Below, in pieces: positions 10,085 to 20,318 of a DNA stretch of 64,000 nt. The notes below the pieces were generated by a model. It searched no databases. It was given only the letters and a program-made list of their open reading frames with translations, and was not told the DNA's origin. Both the position numbers and the translations under genes were made by a program. Position 1 is the first letter of the stretch, and every line of letters begins with the position of its first letter. Source of the DNA: Klebsiella michiganensis (GTDB lineage: Bacteria > Pseudomonadota > Gammaproteobacteria > Enterobacterales > Enterobacteriaceae); NCBI RefSeq assembly GCF_002925905.1, contig NZ_PRDB01000002.1:124001-188000 (forward strand), given 5' to 3'.

Positions 10085-10576
10085 TTATTTCGGGGCCAGC
10101 GCGCTCATTTCGTCGCGTAATTCCTGCGTCAGCGCCGGATCTTTCAGGATTTTCTCGAGCTCTTTTCTGAAAGTGGCGTTATCAAGCAGGTTGGATTTGA
10201 GGTCGCGTAATAAATTCCGCATCGCCAGCATGGCGCGGAGCTGGGGGATCTGGCGGGCCACCTGCTCCGGTTCGAAATCTTTCATATCGGCGAAGCGGAG
10301 CTGAATATTTTCTTCGGCGCTATCGCCGGCCAGCGTGTTCTGTACCGTGAGGCTGATTTCCGGGCTGAATTCCGAAAGTACGCTGTTGAAGTTATTTTTA
10401 TTGACGTTGATTTTTGCTCTTTCCGATAATGGCCGGTCTTCTTTGCCATTACTGAAATCACCGATGGTGAGGAGTTTCAGCGGCAGCTCGACTTTCTTCT
10501 GCGCGCCTCCTGTGTGCAGAGCCAGCTTTAAATTAATGCGTGCCTTGGGCACCTCATTCTGGAACGTATCAGCCAT
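10085..10576 (-). CDS. tssB: T6SS contractile sheath small subunit TssB (VipA)
   Basis: MADTFQNEVPKARINLKLALHTGGAQKKVELPLKLLTIGDF..., typical TssB. Confidence 0.93.
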   Translation of the reverse strand: MADTFQNEVPKARINLKLALHTGGAQKKVELPLKLLTIGDFSNGKEDRPLSERAKINVNKNNFNSVLSEFSPEISLTVQNTLAGDSAEENIQLRFADMKDFEPEQVARQIPQLRAMLAMRNLLRDLKSNLLDNATFRKELEKILKDPALTQELRDEMSALAPK

Positions 10577-11436
10577 AGCGGTCCCTTCCCGTGAGGAATA
10601 ATGTATTAAAGATAACGGTGTGTGATGACCCGGATATAGTAGAGCAAAGCGCCAAAAAATATCAACCAGCCTGTTGCAAAGTCCATTATAAGACTTTCCT
10701 CAGGCATCTTAAGGCAAATGTAAGAATGAAACGCATGAGACAAACAATGCCGGTATGTAATAACAACCATTTGCTTACAATAAAGGCAGGATGTATACCT
10801 GACAGAGAAATGTGAATTAAATTCATATCTGAATAGGCAGCATTGATTGATGCAAATCAATATGTAACGCAAATACTGGTCGTTCCGGATACTGAAAAGC
10901 GCGCGAGCAGGGGAGTAAGAAATAAATTATTTTTTATCGTTTACCGGCCATAAAAAAGCCCAGCGCCGGGCATGGATATGGTTATAATTAATGGCTGGCA
11001 GGATTAATATAAAACTCACAAATAATATTTTTCAGATATCCGGTATCGATGGTTAAACCGGACAACGTATAGAGTCGCGCTGAGCGAAAAAGAAATAGCG
11101 GCATTTCATTCAGCGGATATATTAAAACACAACTTACAATAATGCCTCTCACTCATATCATGTCCTATAACCTTCCTTGCGCCCTCCCCGTGGACAGAGA
11201 GAGACAGCGTCTTTCTACTGTGAGCCATCCCAGACAAGTCGCCAGAGAGAACATTCAGCGTTAATGATCCCTCATATCATAACCAGACTGCCCGGCCTCA
11301 ACGCTGCACTTTCCCCCTCAGCCCTTCTCTTTACCGCCACAGATTCAAAACCTTGATCTTCTCCGTGGCTCAGCGCAGCATGGAAATGCAAACACACTAA
11401 AACAAGAATTCGCAACCCAATCACAGGAGAGAATCA

Positions 11437-12519
11437 GTGCAAACAGGACATCGCTTCCAGGCTACGGATCTGCATCAATTTGTTAAAACCCTTTTCACCC
11501 ATATGGGAAGCTCCCTCACCGAAGCATCGCTTATCGCCGACCATCTGATTGCCGCTAACCTGGCCGGGCACGATTCCCACGGCGTCGGCATGATCCCAAG
11601 CTACGTACGCTCCCACGCGCAGGGTTATCTCCAGCTCAATCGCCACGCCAGCGTGATGAAAGACGCGGGCGCGGTGGTCACGCTGGACGGCAACGGCGGC
11701 TTCGGCCAGGTCGTGGCCCATGAAGCCATGCAGATCGGCATTAAGAAAGCCAGAGAGCACGGTATGGCCGCCGTGGCGCTGCGTAATGCGCACCATATTG
11801 GCCGCATCGGCTACTGGGCAGAACAGTGCGCGGCCGCCGGAATGATCTCTATCCATTTCGTTAACGTCGTTGGCAACGTGATGGTCGCCCCGTTCCGTGG
11901 GAAAGACAGCCGCTTCGGTACTAACCCGCTGTGCGTGGTGTTCCCGCGCGCCGGCCATCCGCCGCTGCTGCTGGATTACGCCACCAGCGCCATCGCCTTC
12001 GGTAAAACCCGCGTCGCCTGGCATAAAGGCGTCCCGGTACCGGCGGGGTCGCTGATCGACGCTCACGGCGTCCCCACTACCGACCCGGCGGTGATGCAGA
12101 CGTCGCCGCTGGGGGCGCTGCTGACCTTTGCCGAACATAAAGGCTACGCGCTGGCGACGCTGTGCGAAATTATCGGCGGCGCGGTATCCGGCGGTAAAAC
12201 CTCGCATCAGGAGACGCTGCAGGGCAGCGTGGACGCTATCTTCAACTGCATGACCACCATTATTCTCAGCCCGGAAGCGTTCGATGCGCCGGATATGCAG
12301 CGCGAGACCGAAGCGTTTATCGACTGGTGTAAACGGTCGCCGCACGACCCGGACGCGCCGATTCTGGCCCCGGGCGAGTGGGAAGAGGCTAACCGCCAGC
12401 AGCGTCTGGCGCAGGGGATACCGCTGGACGCCGGCAGCTGGCAGGCGATTTGCGCCGCCGCCGAAGAAGTCGGTTTACCCGCCGACACCCTCGCGCAGCT
12501 GCGCCAGAAGCTGGCCTGA
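11437..12519 (+). CDS. hcxB: Malate/lactate dehydrogenase family, hydroxycarboxylate dehydrogenase B-like
   Basis: Very similar to recalled E. coli HcxB/YbiC: GHRF...LIADHLIAANLAGHDSHG.GMIPSYVRS, LLDYATSAIAFGKTRVAWHKGVPVP. Confidence 0.85.
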   Translation: MQTGHRFQATDLHQFVKTLFTHMGSSLTEASLIADHLIAANLAGHDSHGVGMIPSYVRSHAQGYLQLNRHASVMKDAGAVVTLDGNGGFGQVVAHEAMQIGIKKAREHGMAAVALRNAHHIGRIGYWAEQCAAAGMISIHFVNVVGNVMVAPFRGKDSRFGTNPLCVVFPRAGHPPLLLDYATSAIAFGKTRVAWHKGVPVPAGSLIDAHGVPTTDPAVMQTSPLGALLTFAEHKGYALATLCEIIGGAVSGGKTSHQETLQGSVDAIFNCMTTIILSPEAFDAPDMQRETEAFIDWCKRSPHDPDAPILAPGEWEEANRQQRLAQGIPLDAGSWQAICAAAEEVGLPADTLAQLRQKLA

Positions 12520-12529
12520 TTTTTCCTCG

Positions 12530-12551
12530 ATGACGCCCGAACGGGCGTCAT
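12530..12551 (+). terminator. Hairpin downstream of hcxB-like gene
   Basis: ATGACGCCC-GAAC-GGGCGTCAT; no strong T-tract. Confidence 0.4.
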
Positions 12552-12631
12552 GTCATCGTCATTAGTGTCGACATCACCGCCGCCCCGCCCCGCCTGATCA
12601 ACTATTCTATACAAATTCAATAAGTTAAGTT

Positions 12632-12648
12632 TTGGCACAGCGTATGCA
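12632..12648 (+). promoter_or_regulatory. Sigma-54 (-24/-12) promoter upstream of fdhF
   Basis: TTGGCACAGCGTATGCA: GG-N10-GC spacing with TGGCAC core, about 108 nt before the ATG. Confidence 0.7.
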
Positions 12649-12755
12649 TAACGCTCCCGTCATTTGCCGGTGCGCTGGCTCATGACGCCCTGACAAAGGC
12701 GGGCCGGGCCCGGTCTGTCGTTGTTGTTTATTCTCTGTTAACAGGTCTGTTACTG

Positions 12756-14906
12756 ATGAAAAAAATCACGAGCGTTTGCCCTTATTGCGGGGCCGGTTGC
12801 AAACTTAAGCTGGTCGTCGAAAACAATAAAATTCTCCGTGCCGAAGCCGCCGATGGCGTCACCAACCAAAATCAGCTGTGCCTGAAAGGCTATTACGGCT
12901 GGGATTTCCTCAACGACACCCAGCTACTGACGCCGCGTCTGCAGCAACCGATGATTCGCTATCAGAAAGGCGGTAAGTTCACCCCGGTCAGCTGGGAGGA
13001 AGCTATCCGCTATACGGCGAATAAACTGCGTGAAATAAAGGAGAAGCACGGCCCGCGCGCCATTATGACGACCGGTTCATCGCGCGGTACCGGGAATGAA
13101 ACCAACTATGTGATGCAGAAATTCGCCCGCGGCGTGCTCCACACCAACAACGTCGACTGCTGCGCCCGCGTCTGCCACGGCCCGTCGGTAGCCGGGCTTC
13201 AGCTGGCGCTCGGTAACGGCGCGATGAGCAACTCGATTAGCGATATCGAAAACTCGAAATGCCTGCTGGTCTTTGGCTATAACTGCGCTGACTCCCACCC
13301 TATCGTCGCCCGCCGGGTGATTAAAGCTCGCGAAAACGGGGCGAAAATCATCGTCTGCGACCCGCGCCGTATCGAAACCGCCCGCATCGCCGATCGCCAT
13401 CTGCAGCTCAATAACGGCAGCAATATGGCGCTGGTCAACGCCTTCGCCCACGTGCTGCTGGAAGAGGATCTGTATAACCACGACTACGTCGACCGCTTTA
13501 CCGAGGGGCTGGACGCCTATCGCGAAACGGTGAAAGACTATTCCCCTGAAGCCGTCGAAGGGATCGTCGGCGTGCCGGCCGCTGAAATTCGCCAGGCGAT
13601 GCGCATGTTTGCCGCCGCGCCTTCCGCCACCATTATGTGGGGCATGGGCGTCACCCAGTTCGGCCAGGCGGTGGACGTCGTCAGAGGGCTGGCGAGCCTG
13701 GCGCTGTTAACCGGTAACCTCGGACGCGCCAACGTCGGCGTGGGGCCGGTACGCGGACAAAACAACGTCCAGGGCGCCTGCGATATGGGCGTCCTGCCGA
13801 ATATGTTCCCCGGCTACCAGGACGTCACCGACGCCAGCGTTCGCGATAAGTTTGCCAAAGCATGGGGCGTTAACCCGGCTGTCATGGACGACCAGGTCGG
13901 TACCCGGATCACCGAAGTGCCGCACAAAGCGCTGGCTGGCGAAATCAAAGCCTACTACATCATGGGTGAAGATCCCCTGCAAACCGAAGCCGATTTAGGC
14001 CTGGTGCGTAAGGGGATTGAAGCGCTCGATTTTGTGGTGGTGCAGGATATCTTTATGACCAAAACCGCCGAAATCGCCGATGTACTGCTGCCCGCCACCT
14101 CCTGGGGGGAACACGGCGGCGTCTTTACCTGCGCCGACCGCGGCTTCCAGCGCTTTGAGCAGGCGATTATCGCTACCGGTAACGTTAAGCGCGACTGGGA
14201 AATCATCAGCCTGCTGGCCAGCGAAATGGGCTATCCGATGCATTACGATAATAACCAGCAGATCTGGGACGAAATGCGCGAGCTTTGTCCGCTGTTCTAC
14301 GGCGTCACCTACGAGAAAATGGGCGATATGAACCACGTCCAGTGGCCGTGCCCGACGCTGGATCACCCCGGTACGCCGTGGCTGTATAAAGATAACCTCT
14401 TCGATACGCCAACCGGCAAAGGCCAGCTGTTCGCCGCCCCGTGGCGCGCGCCTGCCGAGACGCCGGATGAAGCGTATCCGCTGGTGCTCTGTACCGTGCG
14501 CGAAGTCGGCCACTACTCGTGTCGTTCGATGACCGGCAACTGCGCGGCCCTGCAATCGCTTGCCGATGAGCCGGGCCGGGTGCAAATCAACCGCGCCGAC
14601 GCGCAGCGCCTCGGAATCGCCGACCAGCAGCTGGTATGGGTCAGCTCGCGGCGCGGTAAGGTGATTACCCGCGCCGACATCAGCGATCGCATTAACGAAG
14701 GCGCGGTGTATATGACCTATCAATGGTGGGTCGGCGCCTGTAATGAGCTGACGCAGGATAATCTCGACCCGATCTCGAAAACGCCGGAAACCAAATACTG
14801 CGCGGTGAAGGTGGAGGCTATCGCGGATCAGCGCTGGGCCGAGCAGTATGCCTGGACAAGCTATAGTGAGATGAAAGCCCGCCTGAAAGCGGCGGTGAAC
14901 GTGTAA
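12756..14906 (+). CDS. fdhF: Formate dehydrogenase H-like molybdopterin oxidoreductase, Cys (not Sec) form
   Basis: 716 aa colinear with E. coli FdhF; 4Fe-4S motif CPYCGAGC; codon 140 is TGC (VDCCARVCHGPS). Confidence 0.9.
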   Translation: MKKITSVCPYCGAGCKLKLVVENNKILRAEAADGVTNQNQLCLKGYYGWDFLNDTQLLTPRLQQPMIRYQKGGKFTPVSWEEAIRYTANKLREIKEKHGPRAIMTTGSSRGTGNETNYVMQKFARGVLHTNNVDCCARVCHGPSVAGLQLALGNGAMSNSISDIENSKCLLVFGYNCADSHPIVARRVIKARENGAKIIVCDPRRIETARIADRHLQLNNGSNMALVNAFAHVLLEEDLYNHDYVDRFTEGLDAYRETVKDYSPEAVEGIVGVPAAEIRQAMRMFAAAPSATIMWGMGVTQFGQAVDVVRGLASLALLTGNLGRANVGVGPVRGQNNVQGACDMGVLPNMFPGYQDVTDASVRDKFAKAWGVNPAVMDDQVGTRITEVPHKALAGEIKAYYIMGEDPLQTEADLGLVRKGIEALDFVVVQDIFMTKTAEIADVLLPATSWGEHGGVFTCADRGFQRFEQAIIATGNVKRDWEIISLLASEMGYPMHYDNNQQIWDEMRELCPLFYGVTYEKMGDMNHVQWPCPTLDHPGTPWLYKDNLFDTPTGKGQLFAAPWRAPAETPDEAYPLVLCTVREVGHYSCRSMTGNCAALQSLADEPGRVQINRADAQRLGIADQQLVWVSSRRGKVITRADISDRINEGAVYMTYQWWVGACNELTQDNLDPISKTPETKYCAVKVEAIADQRWAEQYAWTSYSEMKARLKAAVNV

Positions 14907-14944
14907 AACACCGCGGGGAGATGCGCGCATCTCCCCCCATATCC

Positions 14945-15172
14945 ACTTTTGCTCCCGGGGGATGCGCTCAACATGCGTTGCCCGGGCTACAGGTTCAGTG
15001 CCGTCTGCGGGCCGGTAGACTGGACAGATGCGCAGCATCGCCTCCGGGAAATTATGCCGCACTGCGCTCTGCTCCCGGGGCGGCGCTCAACGCGCCTTGC
15101 CCGGGCTACAGGTTCAGTGCCGTCTGCGGGCCGGTAGCCCGGACAGATGCGCAGCATCGCCTCCGGGATCGG
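14945..15172. repeat. Two REP-like repeat copies
   Basis: GCCCGGGCTACAGGTTCAGTGCCGTCTGCGGGCCGGTAG...GACAGATGCGCAGCATCGCCTCCGGG present twice about 117 bp apart; same family as 37.3-39.7 kb. Confidence 0.8.
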
Positions 15173-15176
15173 TCTC

Positions 15177-16328
15177 TTACGCCAACAGTTTCTCCACCAG
15201 CGCCGTCCACAGCGCCACGCCGTGCGGGATCAGCGCATCGTTAAAATCATATCCGGCGTTATGTAGCGGCTTTGATGCCGTCTCGCCATCGGTGCCAATC
15301 CAGAAATAGGCGCCCGGGCAGGCCTCCAGCATGCAGGCAAAATCTTCCGAGGCCATAGAGGGATTGCCGTTCCAGCTCACCGCCGATTCCCCCAGCAGCG
15401 CGGTCGCCACCTCGCGAACCTTTTGCGCTTCAGCCGGGTGGTTGGTGGTGACGGGATAACCGGGATACCAGGCGATTTTGCCTTCCACGTCTGATACCTG
15501 CGGCTGGGCGGCGACATAGCTTTCAATCAGCCCCCTGACCCGCTCACGCACCTGGTTATTCAGACAGCGGAAGGTTCCGCGCAGCACCACTTTATCCGGC
15601 AGCACGTTGATCGCCTCCCCGCCGGAAATCTGGGTAATGCTTACCACCGTGGATTCCTGCGGCGACAGGCGGCGCGACGGAATGGTTTGCAGCGCCATAA
15701 TCAGCTGCGCCGCGGCGACAATCGGGTCCGCCCCGCGCTCCGGCATCGCCGCATGGCAGCTCTTGCCGGTCAGGGTAATTTCAAACGCATCGAGAGAGGC
15801 CATCATCGCCCCGCTGCCGATCGCCACCTGGCCCAGCGGCATACCCGGCCAGTTGTGCAGCGCGTAAATGGCATCCATCGGGAAGCGCGCAAACAGCCCC
15901 TCTTCCACCATCTTACGCGCGCCGCCCAGGTTCTCCTCAGCGGGCTGGAAAACAAAGTGAACGGTGCCGCGAAAGCGGCGGGTTTGCGCCAGATGCGCCG
16001 CTGCCGCCAGCAGCATTGCGCTATGGCCGTCGTGGCCGCAGGCGTGCATCACGCCCGGATTACGCGATTTATAGTCGACGTCGCTCTGCTCGGTGATCGG
16101 TAGCGCATCCATATCGGCCCGCAGGCCAATTACCGGACCCGGGCCGTTCTCCAGCGTCGCGACCACGCCGGTGCCCGCCAGACCGCTATGCACCTGAAGG
16201 CCAAATGAAGCGAGCAGTTCAGCGACCCGGCGAGAGGTTTCCTGTTCCTGATACCCCAGCTCAGGGCAAGCATGAAAATCACGTCGCCAGCGAATGGCCT
16301 CGGCGATCAGTGAAGGGGATACAGCCAT
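15177..16328 (-). CDS. M20 family amidohydrolase (hippurate hydrolase/aminoacylase-like)
   Basis: GLRADMDALPITE, MHACGHDGHSAMLL, HFVFQPAEENLGGA motifs. Confidence 0.88.
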   Translation of the reverse strand: MAVSPSLIAEAIRWRRDFHACPELGYQEQETSRRVAELLASFGLQVHSGLAGTGVVATLENGPGPVIGLRADMDALPITEQSDVDYKSRNPGVMHACGHDGHSAMLLAAAAHLAQTRRFRGTVHFVFQPAEENLGGARKMVEEGLFARFPMDAIYALHNWPGMPLGQVAIGSGAMMASLDAFEITLTGKSCHAAMPERGADPIVAAAQLIMALQTIPSRRLSPQESTVVSITQISGGEAINVLPDKVVLRGTFRCLNNQVRERVRGLIESYVAAQPQVSDVEGKIAWYPGYPVTTNHPAEAQKVREVATALLGESAVSWNGNPSMASEDFACMLEACPGAYFWIGTDGETASKPLHNAGYDFNDALIPHGVALWTALVEKLLA

Positions 16329-16610
16329 GTCTTACTCCTTTCCTGCACAGCTTCAGCGCTGAACGAGTGTTTTATGCAATACGTTAGGGCTACAGGTAAC
16401 CCGCTAGCCTATTGGTTATATCCTTTCGCCCGCTCGCTGACAACTGCCGCCAAACCCTGCGCCAACGCGCCTTTGCGCGGCATCCCGCCTGCACTGCGTT
16501 TTTTTGTAGTCATATCAACGGTGACATAAGGCGTGCGATTAATTATTATGCAGCTATACTGGCGTTTTGCCGAATAATTCACTCTACAGACCTCCTTAAC
16601 CGGAAATAAA

Positions 16611-17816
16611 ATGTTCAACCCAGAGCAGAATCGTCTTGCCCCCACGCTGGCGATGATCATGGCGGCTTCATTAGTGGGATTTATCACCGGATACACGGTG
16701 CCCTTAATCAGTCTGGAGCTGGCGCAGCAGCAGATTGATACCGTTTACGTCGGCCTGCTGGCCGCGCTACCGCCAGCGGGGATGATGATCTCCTCCTTCC
16801 TCTCGCCCGCGCTGTGCCGGCGCTTCGAGATGGGGCTTCTGCTCTCCGTCAGCCTGGTGGCGCTGGCGGCGGCAACCATCGCCTCCTGCCTGTCGTTTGA
16901 TATGGTTCATCTCCTGCTGCCGCGGCTGGTGACCGGCCTGGCGTCAGGGGTGATTATCGTCATTGGCGAAAGCTGGATCACCGGCGGCGCGGCGGGTAAA
17001 AACCGGGCAACCCTGACCGGCATTTATGCCTCCGCCTTTACCGGCTGTCAGCTGGCGGGGCCGCTGCTGATCTCCGCCGGAGAAGCGTATCAATCATGGA
17101 CTCTGCTGCTCGTCGGACTGGTGACCCTCGCCTGCCTGCTGATGCTCCGCCATTTGCCCTCCGGCAGCCGCGAACGGCTGGCGGAACGCGCCAGCTGGCG
17201 CAGCCTCGGCGCCTTTTTGCCGGTACTGGCTTCCGGCGTATTCTGCTTCGCCTTTTTTGATGCCAGCATACTGGCGCTGCTGCCGCTTTACGGTATGGAT
17301 AAAGGGCTGAGTGAAGTGACGGCGGTACTGCTGGTCACCGTGGTATTAACCGGCGATGCCGTATTCCAGGCGCCGCTGGGCTGGATTGCCGACCGCTTCG
17401 GTATCCGCCGCGTGCATCTGACCTGCGCGGTGGTCTTCTGCCTCGCCCTGCTGGCCTTACCGTTCCTGTTGGCGTCGCATATCCAGCTGATTGTCGGCTG
17501 CCTGCTTCTCGGCGCCGCGGCGGGGGCGCTCTATACCCTGTCGCTGGTCCGCGCCGGGAAGACCTTCTCCGGGCAGAAGCTGATTATGATCAACGCCCTG
17601 CTGGGATTCTTTTGGTCCGCGGGGAGCGTCGCAGGCCCGGTGGTCAGCGGATTGCTGATCAGCGTCGCGGGGTATGATGGTCTGCTGATGACGCTGTTTG
17701 TCAGCGGCGCGCTGTTCCTGCTGATTCAGTGCCTGGGTAAAAGCGAAAAAGCCCTGCTGGCGGACGAACGCGAGCGCGAAGAAGAGATGGATGATATTAG
17801 CGAGGCGGCGCGGTAA
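16611..17816 (+). CDS. MFS transporter
   Basis: 12-TM hydrophobic protein; PLGWIADRFGIRRVHL motif. Confidence 0.8.
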   Translation: MFNPEQNRLAPTLAMIMAASLVGFITGYTVPLISLELAQQQIDTVYVGLLAALPPAGMMISSFLSPALCRRFEMGLLLSVSLVALAAATIASCLSFDMVHLLLPRLVTGLASGVIIVIGESWITGGAAGKNRATLTGIYASAFTGCQLAGPLLISAGEAYQSWTLLLVGLVTLACLLMLRHLPSGSRERLAERASWRSLGAFLPVLASGVFCFAFFDASILALLPLYGMDKGLSEVTAVLLVTVVLTGDAVFQAPLGWIADRFGIRRVHLTCAVVFCLALLALPFLLASHIQLIVGCLLLGAAAGALYTLSLVRAGKTFSGQKLIMINALLGFFWSAGSVAGPVVSGLLISVAGYDGLLMTLFVSGALFLLIQCLGKSEKALLADEREREEEMDDISEAAR

Positions 17817-17916
17817 CGCTTAAGGGCAGGCACGGTTCGGCAGAACGAAAGCGCCCTCATCGCCCGCGCAGCGTCTTCTCCCCGGCAGCGCAGTCGCGCG
17901 CCGGGGCCGGGAGCCG

Positions 17917-18648
17917 TTACAGCACTTTACTCAAAAACGCGGCGGTGCGCGGGTTAGTCGGCGCGCCAAAGATCTGCGCCGGTTTCCCCTCTTCCTGAAT
18001 AATGCCCTGGTCGATAAAGATAACCCGATCGGCCACTTCGCGGGCAAAGCCCATTTCGTGGGTCACGATTACCATGGTCATCCCTTCGCTGGCGAGGTTT
18101 TTCATCACCTCCAGCACGTCGCCCACCAGCTCAGGATCGAGCGCCGAAGTGGGCTCATCAAACAGCATAATCGACGGCTTCATCGCCAGCGCGCGCGCGA
18201 TGGCCACCCGCTGCTGCTGCCCGCCGGAGAGGCTGGAGGGCCAGGCGTCGCGCTTGTCGCTCAGCCCGACCTTCGCCAGCAGCTCTTCCGCCAGACGCAC
18301 CGCCTCCGCGCGCGCCGTGCCGCGCAGGCTCATCGGGGCCATAATCAGATTTTCCAGCACCGTTTTGTGCGGGAACAGATTGAAGCGCTGAAAGACCATG
18401 CCGACACTTTCCCGCATCTTATTCAGATCGGTGGCGCGATCGTGGGCAGCGAAGCCGTTCACCTCAACCTCGCCTTCGCTGACGGTTTCCAGCGCGTTCA
18501 TGCAGCGCAGAAAGGTGCTTTTCCCGGAACCGGACGGGCCGATAATGCACACGACTTCCTGCGGCTTAATGTCGCAGCTGATGCCGCGCAGAACGTGGCT
18601 GTCGCCGAAGCGCTTGTGTAAATTACGAATGTGAATCACTTTTGCCAA
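17917..18648 (-). CDS. Polar amino acid ABC transporter ATP-binding protein
   Basis: [32 protein letters not shown], GlnQ/HisP-like. Confidence 0.9.
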   Translation of the reverse strand: MAKVIHIRNLHKRFGDSHVLRGISCDIKPQEVVCIIGPSGSGKSTFLRCMNALETVSEGEVEVNGFAAHDRATDLNKMRESVGMVFQRFNLFPHKTVLENLIMAPMSLRGTARAEAVRLAEELLAKVGLSDKRDAWPSSLSGGQQQRVAIARALAMKPSIMLFDEPTSALDPELVGDVLEVMKNLASEGMTMVIVTHEMGFAREVADRVIFIDQGIIQEEGKPAQIFGAPTNPRTAAFLSKVL

Positions 18649-19390
18649 ACCTCTTTTCCAGACGGTTAACCAGCTGCGCCAGCAGGAAAGTAATAACCCA
18701 GTAAACCAGGGAGATGGTCAGGTAGGGTTCCCAGTAGGTGGCGTAGGCGCCGGAAACGGTGCGCGCGGCGTAGGCCAGATCCGCCAGACCGATGGCCGAC
18801 GCCAGCGAGGAGTCCTTAACGATGGCGATAGCGTTGTTGCCCAGCGGCGGCAGAATGCGGCGAAACGCCTGCGGCAGAATCACCTGACGCATGGTTTTCC
18901 ACCACGGCATTCCCAGCGCGCGGGAAGCTTCCATCTGCCCCTTATCGATCGACTGGATCCCGGCACGGAAGATCTCCGACACGTAGGCCCCGGCATTCAG
19001 CGTAATCGCCACGATACAGGAGAGAAACGCGCCGTAGTTTGAGCGCAGCTCGCGAGCGAAATCAGCGCTCATCATGCCGCTGGTCACCAGCAGTCCGTCG
19101 CGCGGGTTGATAAACAGCGGCACCAGCGCGAAGTGCACCACCATAATTTGCACGAACAGCGGCGTACCGCGAAACGCGCTGACGTAAAAGCGCACCGGAA
19201 ACTGCACCAGGTAACGCAGAACGTATTTCCATACCCCGTGCTCGGCTTTCGCCATCCGCCCCAGCCCGAGGGTCAGCCCCCACAGGGTGCCGAGGATCAC
19301 GCAGATAATGGTACATTTAATGGTCATCAGGGCACCGTCCATAAACAGCGGACCGTACTCCTCAATGATCTCCCAACGGAATCCCGTCAT
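18623..19390 (-). CDS. Polar amino acid ABC transporter permease
   Basis: EAA loop [32 protein letters not shown]. Confidence 0.9.
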   Translation of the reverse strand: MTGFRWEIIEEYGPLFMDGALMTIKCTIICVILGTLWGLTLGLGRMAKAEHGVWKYVLRYLVQFPVRFYVSAFRGTPLFVQIMVVHFALVPLFINPRDGLLVTSGMMSADFARELRSNYGAFLSCIVAITLNAGAYVSEIFRAGIQSIDKGQMEASRALGMPWWKTMRQVILPQAFRRILPPLGNNAIAIVKDSSLASAIGLADLAYAARTVSGAYATYWEPYLTISLVYWVITFLLAQLVNRLEKRFGKSDSHS

Positions 19391-19455
19391 AGCCCTTCCC
19401 TAAAAAATACGGCTATCGCCAGAGTCGATAGCCGTGATGAAAATAAAAATGCGAA

Positions 19456-20223
19456 TTATTGCGCTGGCAGCGTCGGGACGTTCTCGTCGAACCAGGTTTT
19501 ATAGATTTTGGCGTAGGTGCCGTCAGCGATGATTTTCTGTAAACCGGCGTTGATCTTCGCCTGCAGCTCGCTGTTGCCTTTCGCCACCGCGATGCCGAAA
19601 TACTGGCGCTCAAATTTGGCATCCGGCACCAGCTTGAACTGCTTCTCCGGGTGCTGCTTGATGTAGTATTTCACCACGCCGACGTCGCCGACCGCCGCGC
19701 TCACGCCGTCTTCAAACAGCTCCTGCAGCATCAGCGGAGTATTATCAAAACGCTTGATCGCGGTACTGTTCTTGCCCAGCACGTCGGAAACCACGATATC
19801 GCCGGTGCTGGAGTTCACCACGCCGACTTTCTCGTTTTTCAGCGCCTCAAGGGAGGAGACCTTTGAATCCGCCGGCACGACGATGGACTGCTCGGCCGGG
19901 AAATAAGGGGCGGAGAAATCCACCATCTGCTTACGCTTATCGGTGATGGTGATCCCGGAGATAATAATGTCGCGGTCGCCGGTGTTGAGGGTGGCGAAGA
20001 TCCCTTCCCACGGCGTATTGACCAGTTTGATATCAAAGCCTTCCGCTTTGGCGATCGCTTTGATGATATCAATATCAAAACCTTCCAGCTGTTTCTGGCT
20101 GTTCTCGAACTCAAACGGGCGATAGGTTCCGCCGGATCCCACCACGTAAGTTTGCTGAGCCGCGTGGGCGGTGCCGATCATCGCCGCCACCAGGCAGCAT
20201 GCTTTCATCCACTTCTTAACCAT
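19456..20223 (-). CDS. Polar amino acid ABC transporter periplasmic binding protein
   Basis: Signal peptide; GTYRPFEFENSQKQLEGFDIDIIKAIAKAEG; SBP family 3. Confidence 0.9.
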   Translation of the reverse strand: MVKKWMKACCLVAAMIGTAHAAQQTYVVGSGGTYRPFEFENSQKQLEGFDIDIIKAIAKAEGFDIKLVNTPWEGIFATLNTGDRDIIISGITITDKRKQMVDFSAPYFPAEQSIVVPADSKVSSLEALKNEKVGVVNSSTGDIVVSDVLGKNSTAIKRFDNTPLMLQELFEDGVSAAVGDVGVVKYYIKQHPEKQFKLVPDAKFERQYFGIAVAKGNSELQAKINAGLQKIIADGTYAKIYKTWFDENVPTLPAQ

Positions 20224-20318
20224 GACAACTCCGTTTTATGCATTAATTTTGCATAAAAATACACACTGTCAGCATGGCATGCAACCGGAAACCTTCCCGA
20301 CGGTAAATTATCTGCCGT

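Noticed and set aside
10606-10872. 88-aa minus-strand ORF upstream of tssB
   Set aside because: AT-rich, no recognisable domain or clear RBS.
12756-14906. Selenocysteine recoding in fdhF
   Set aside because: No in-frame TGA; codon 140 is TGC and the ORF is continuous.
14921-15309. Small ORFs in the repeat region (107 aa, 62 aa, 93 aa)
   Set aside because: They are translations of REP-like repeats with no independent coding evidence.
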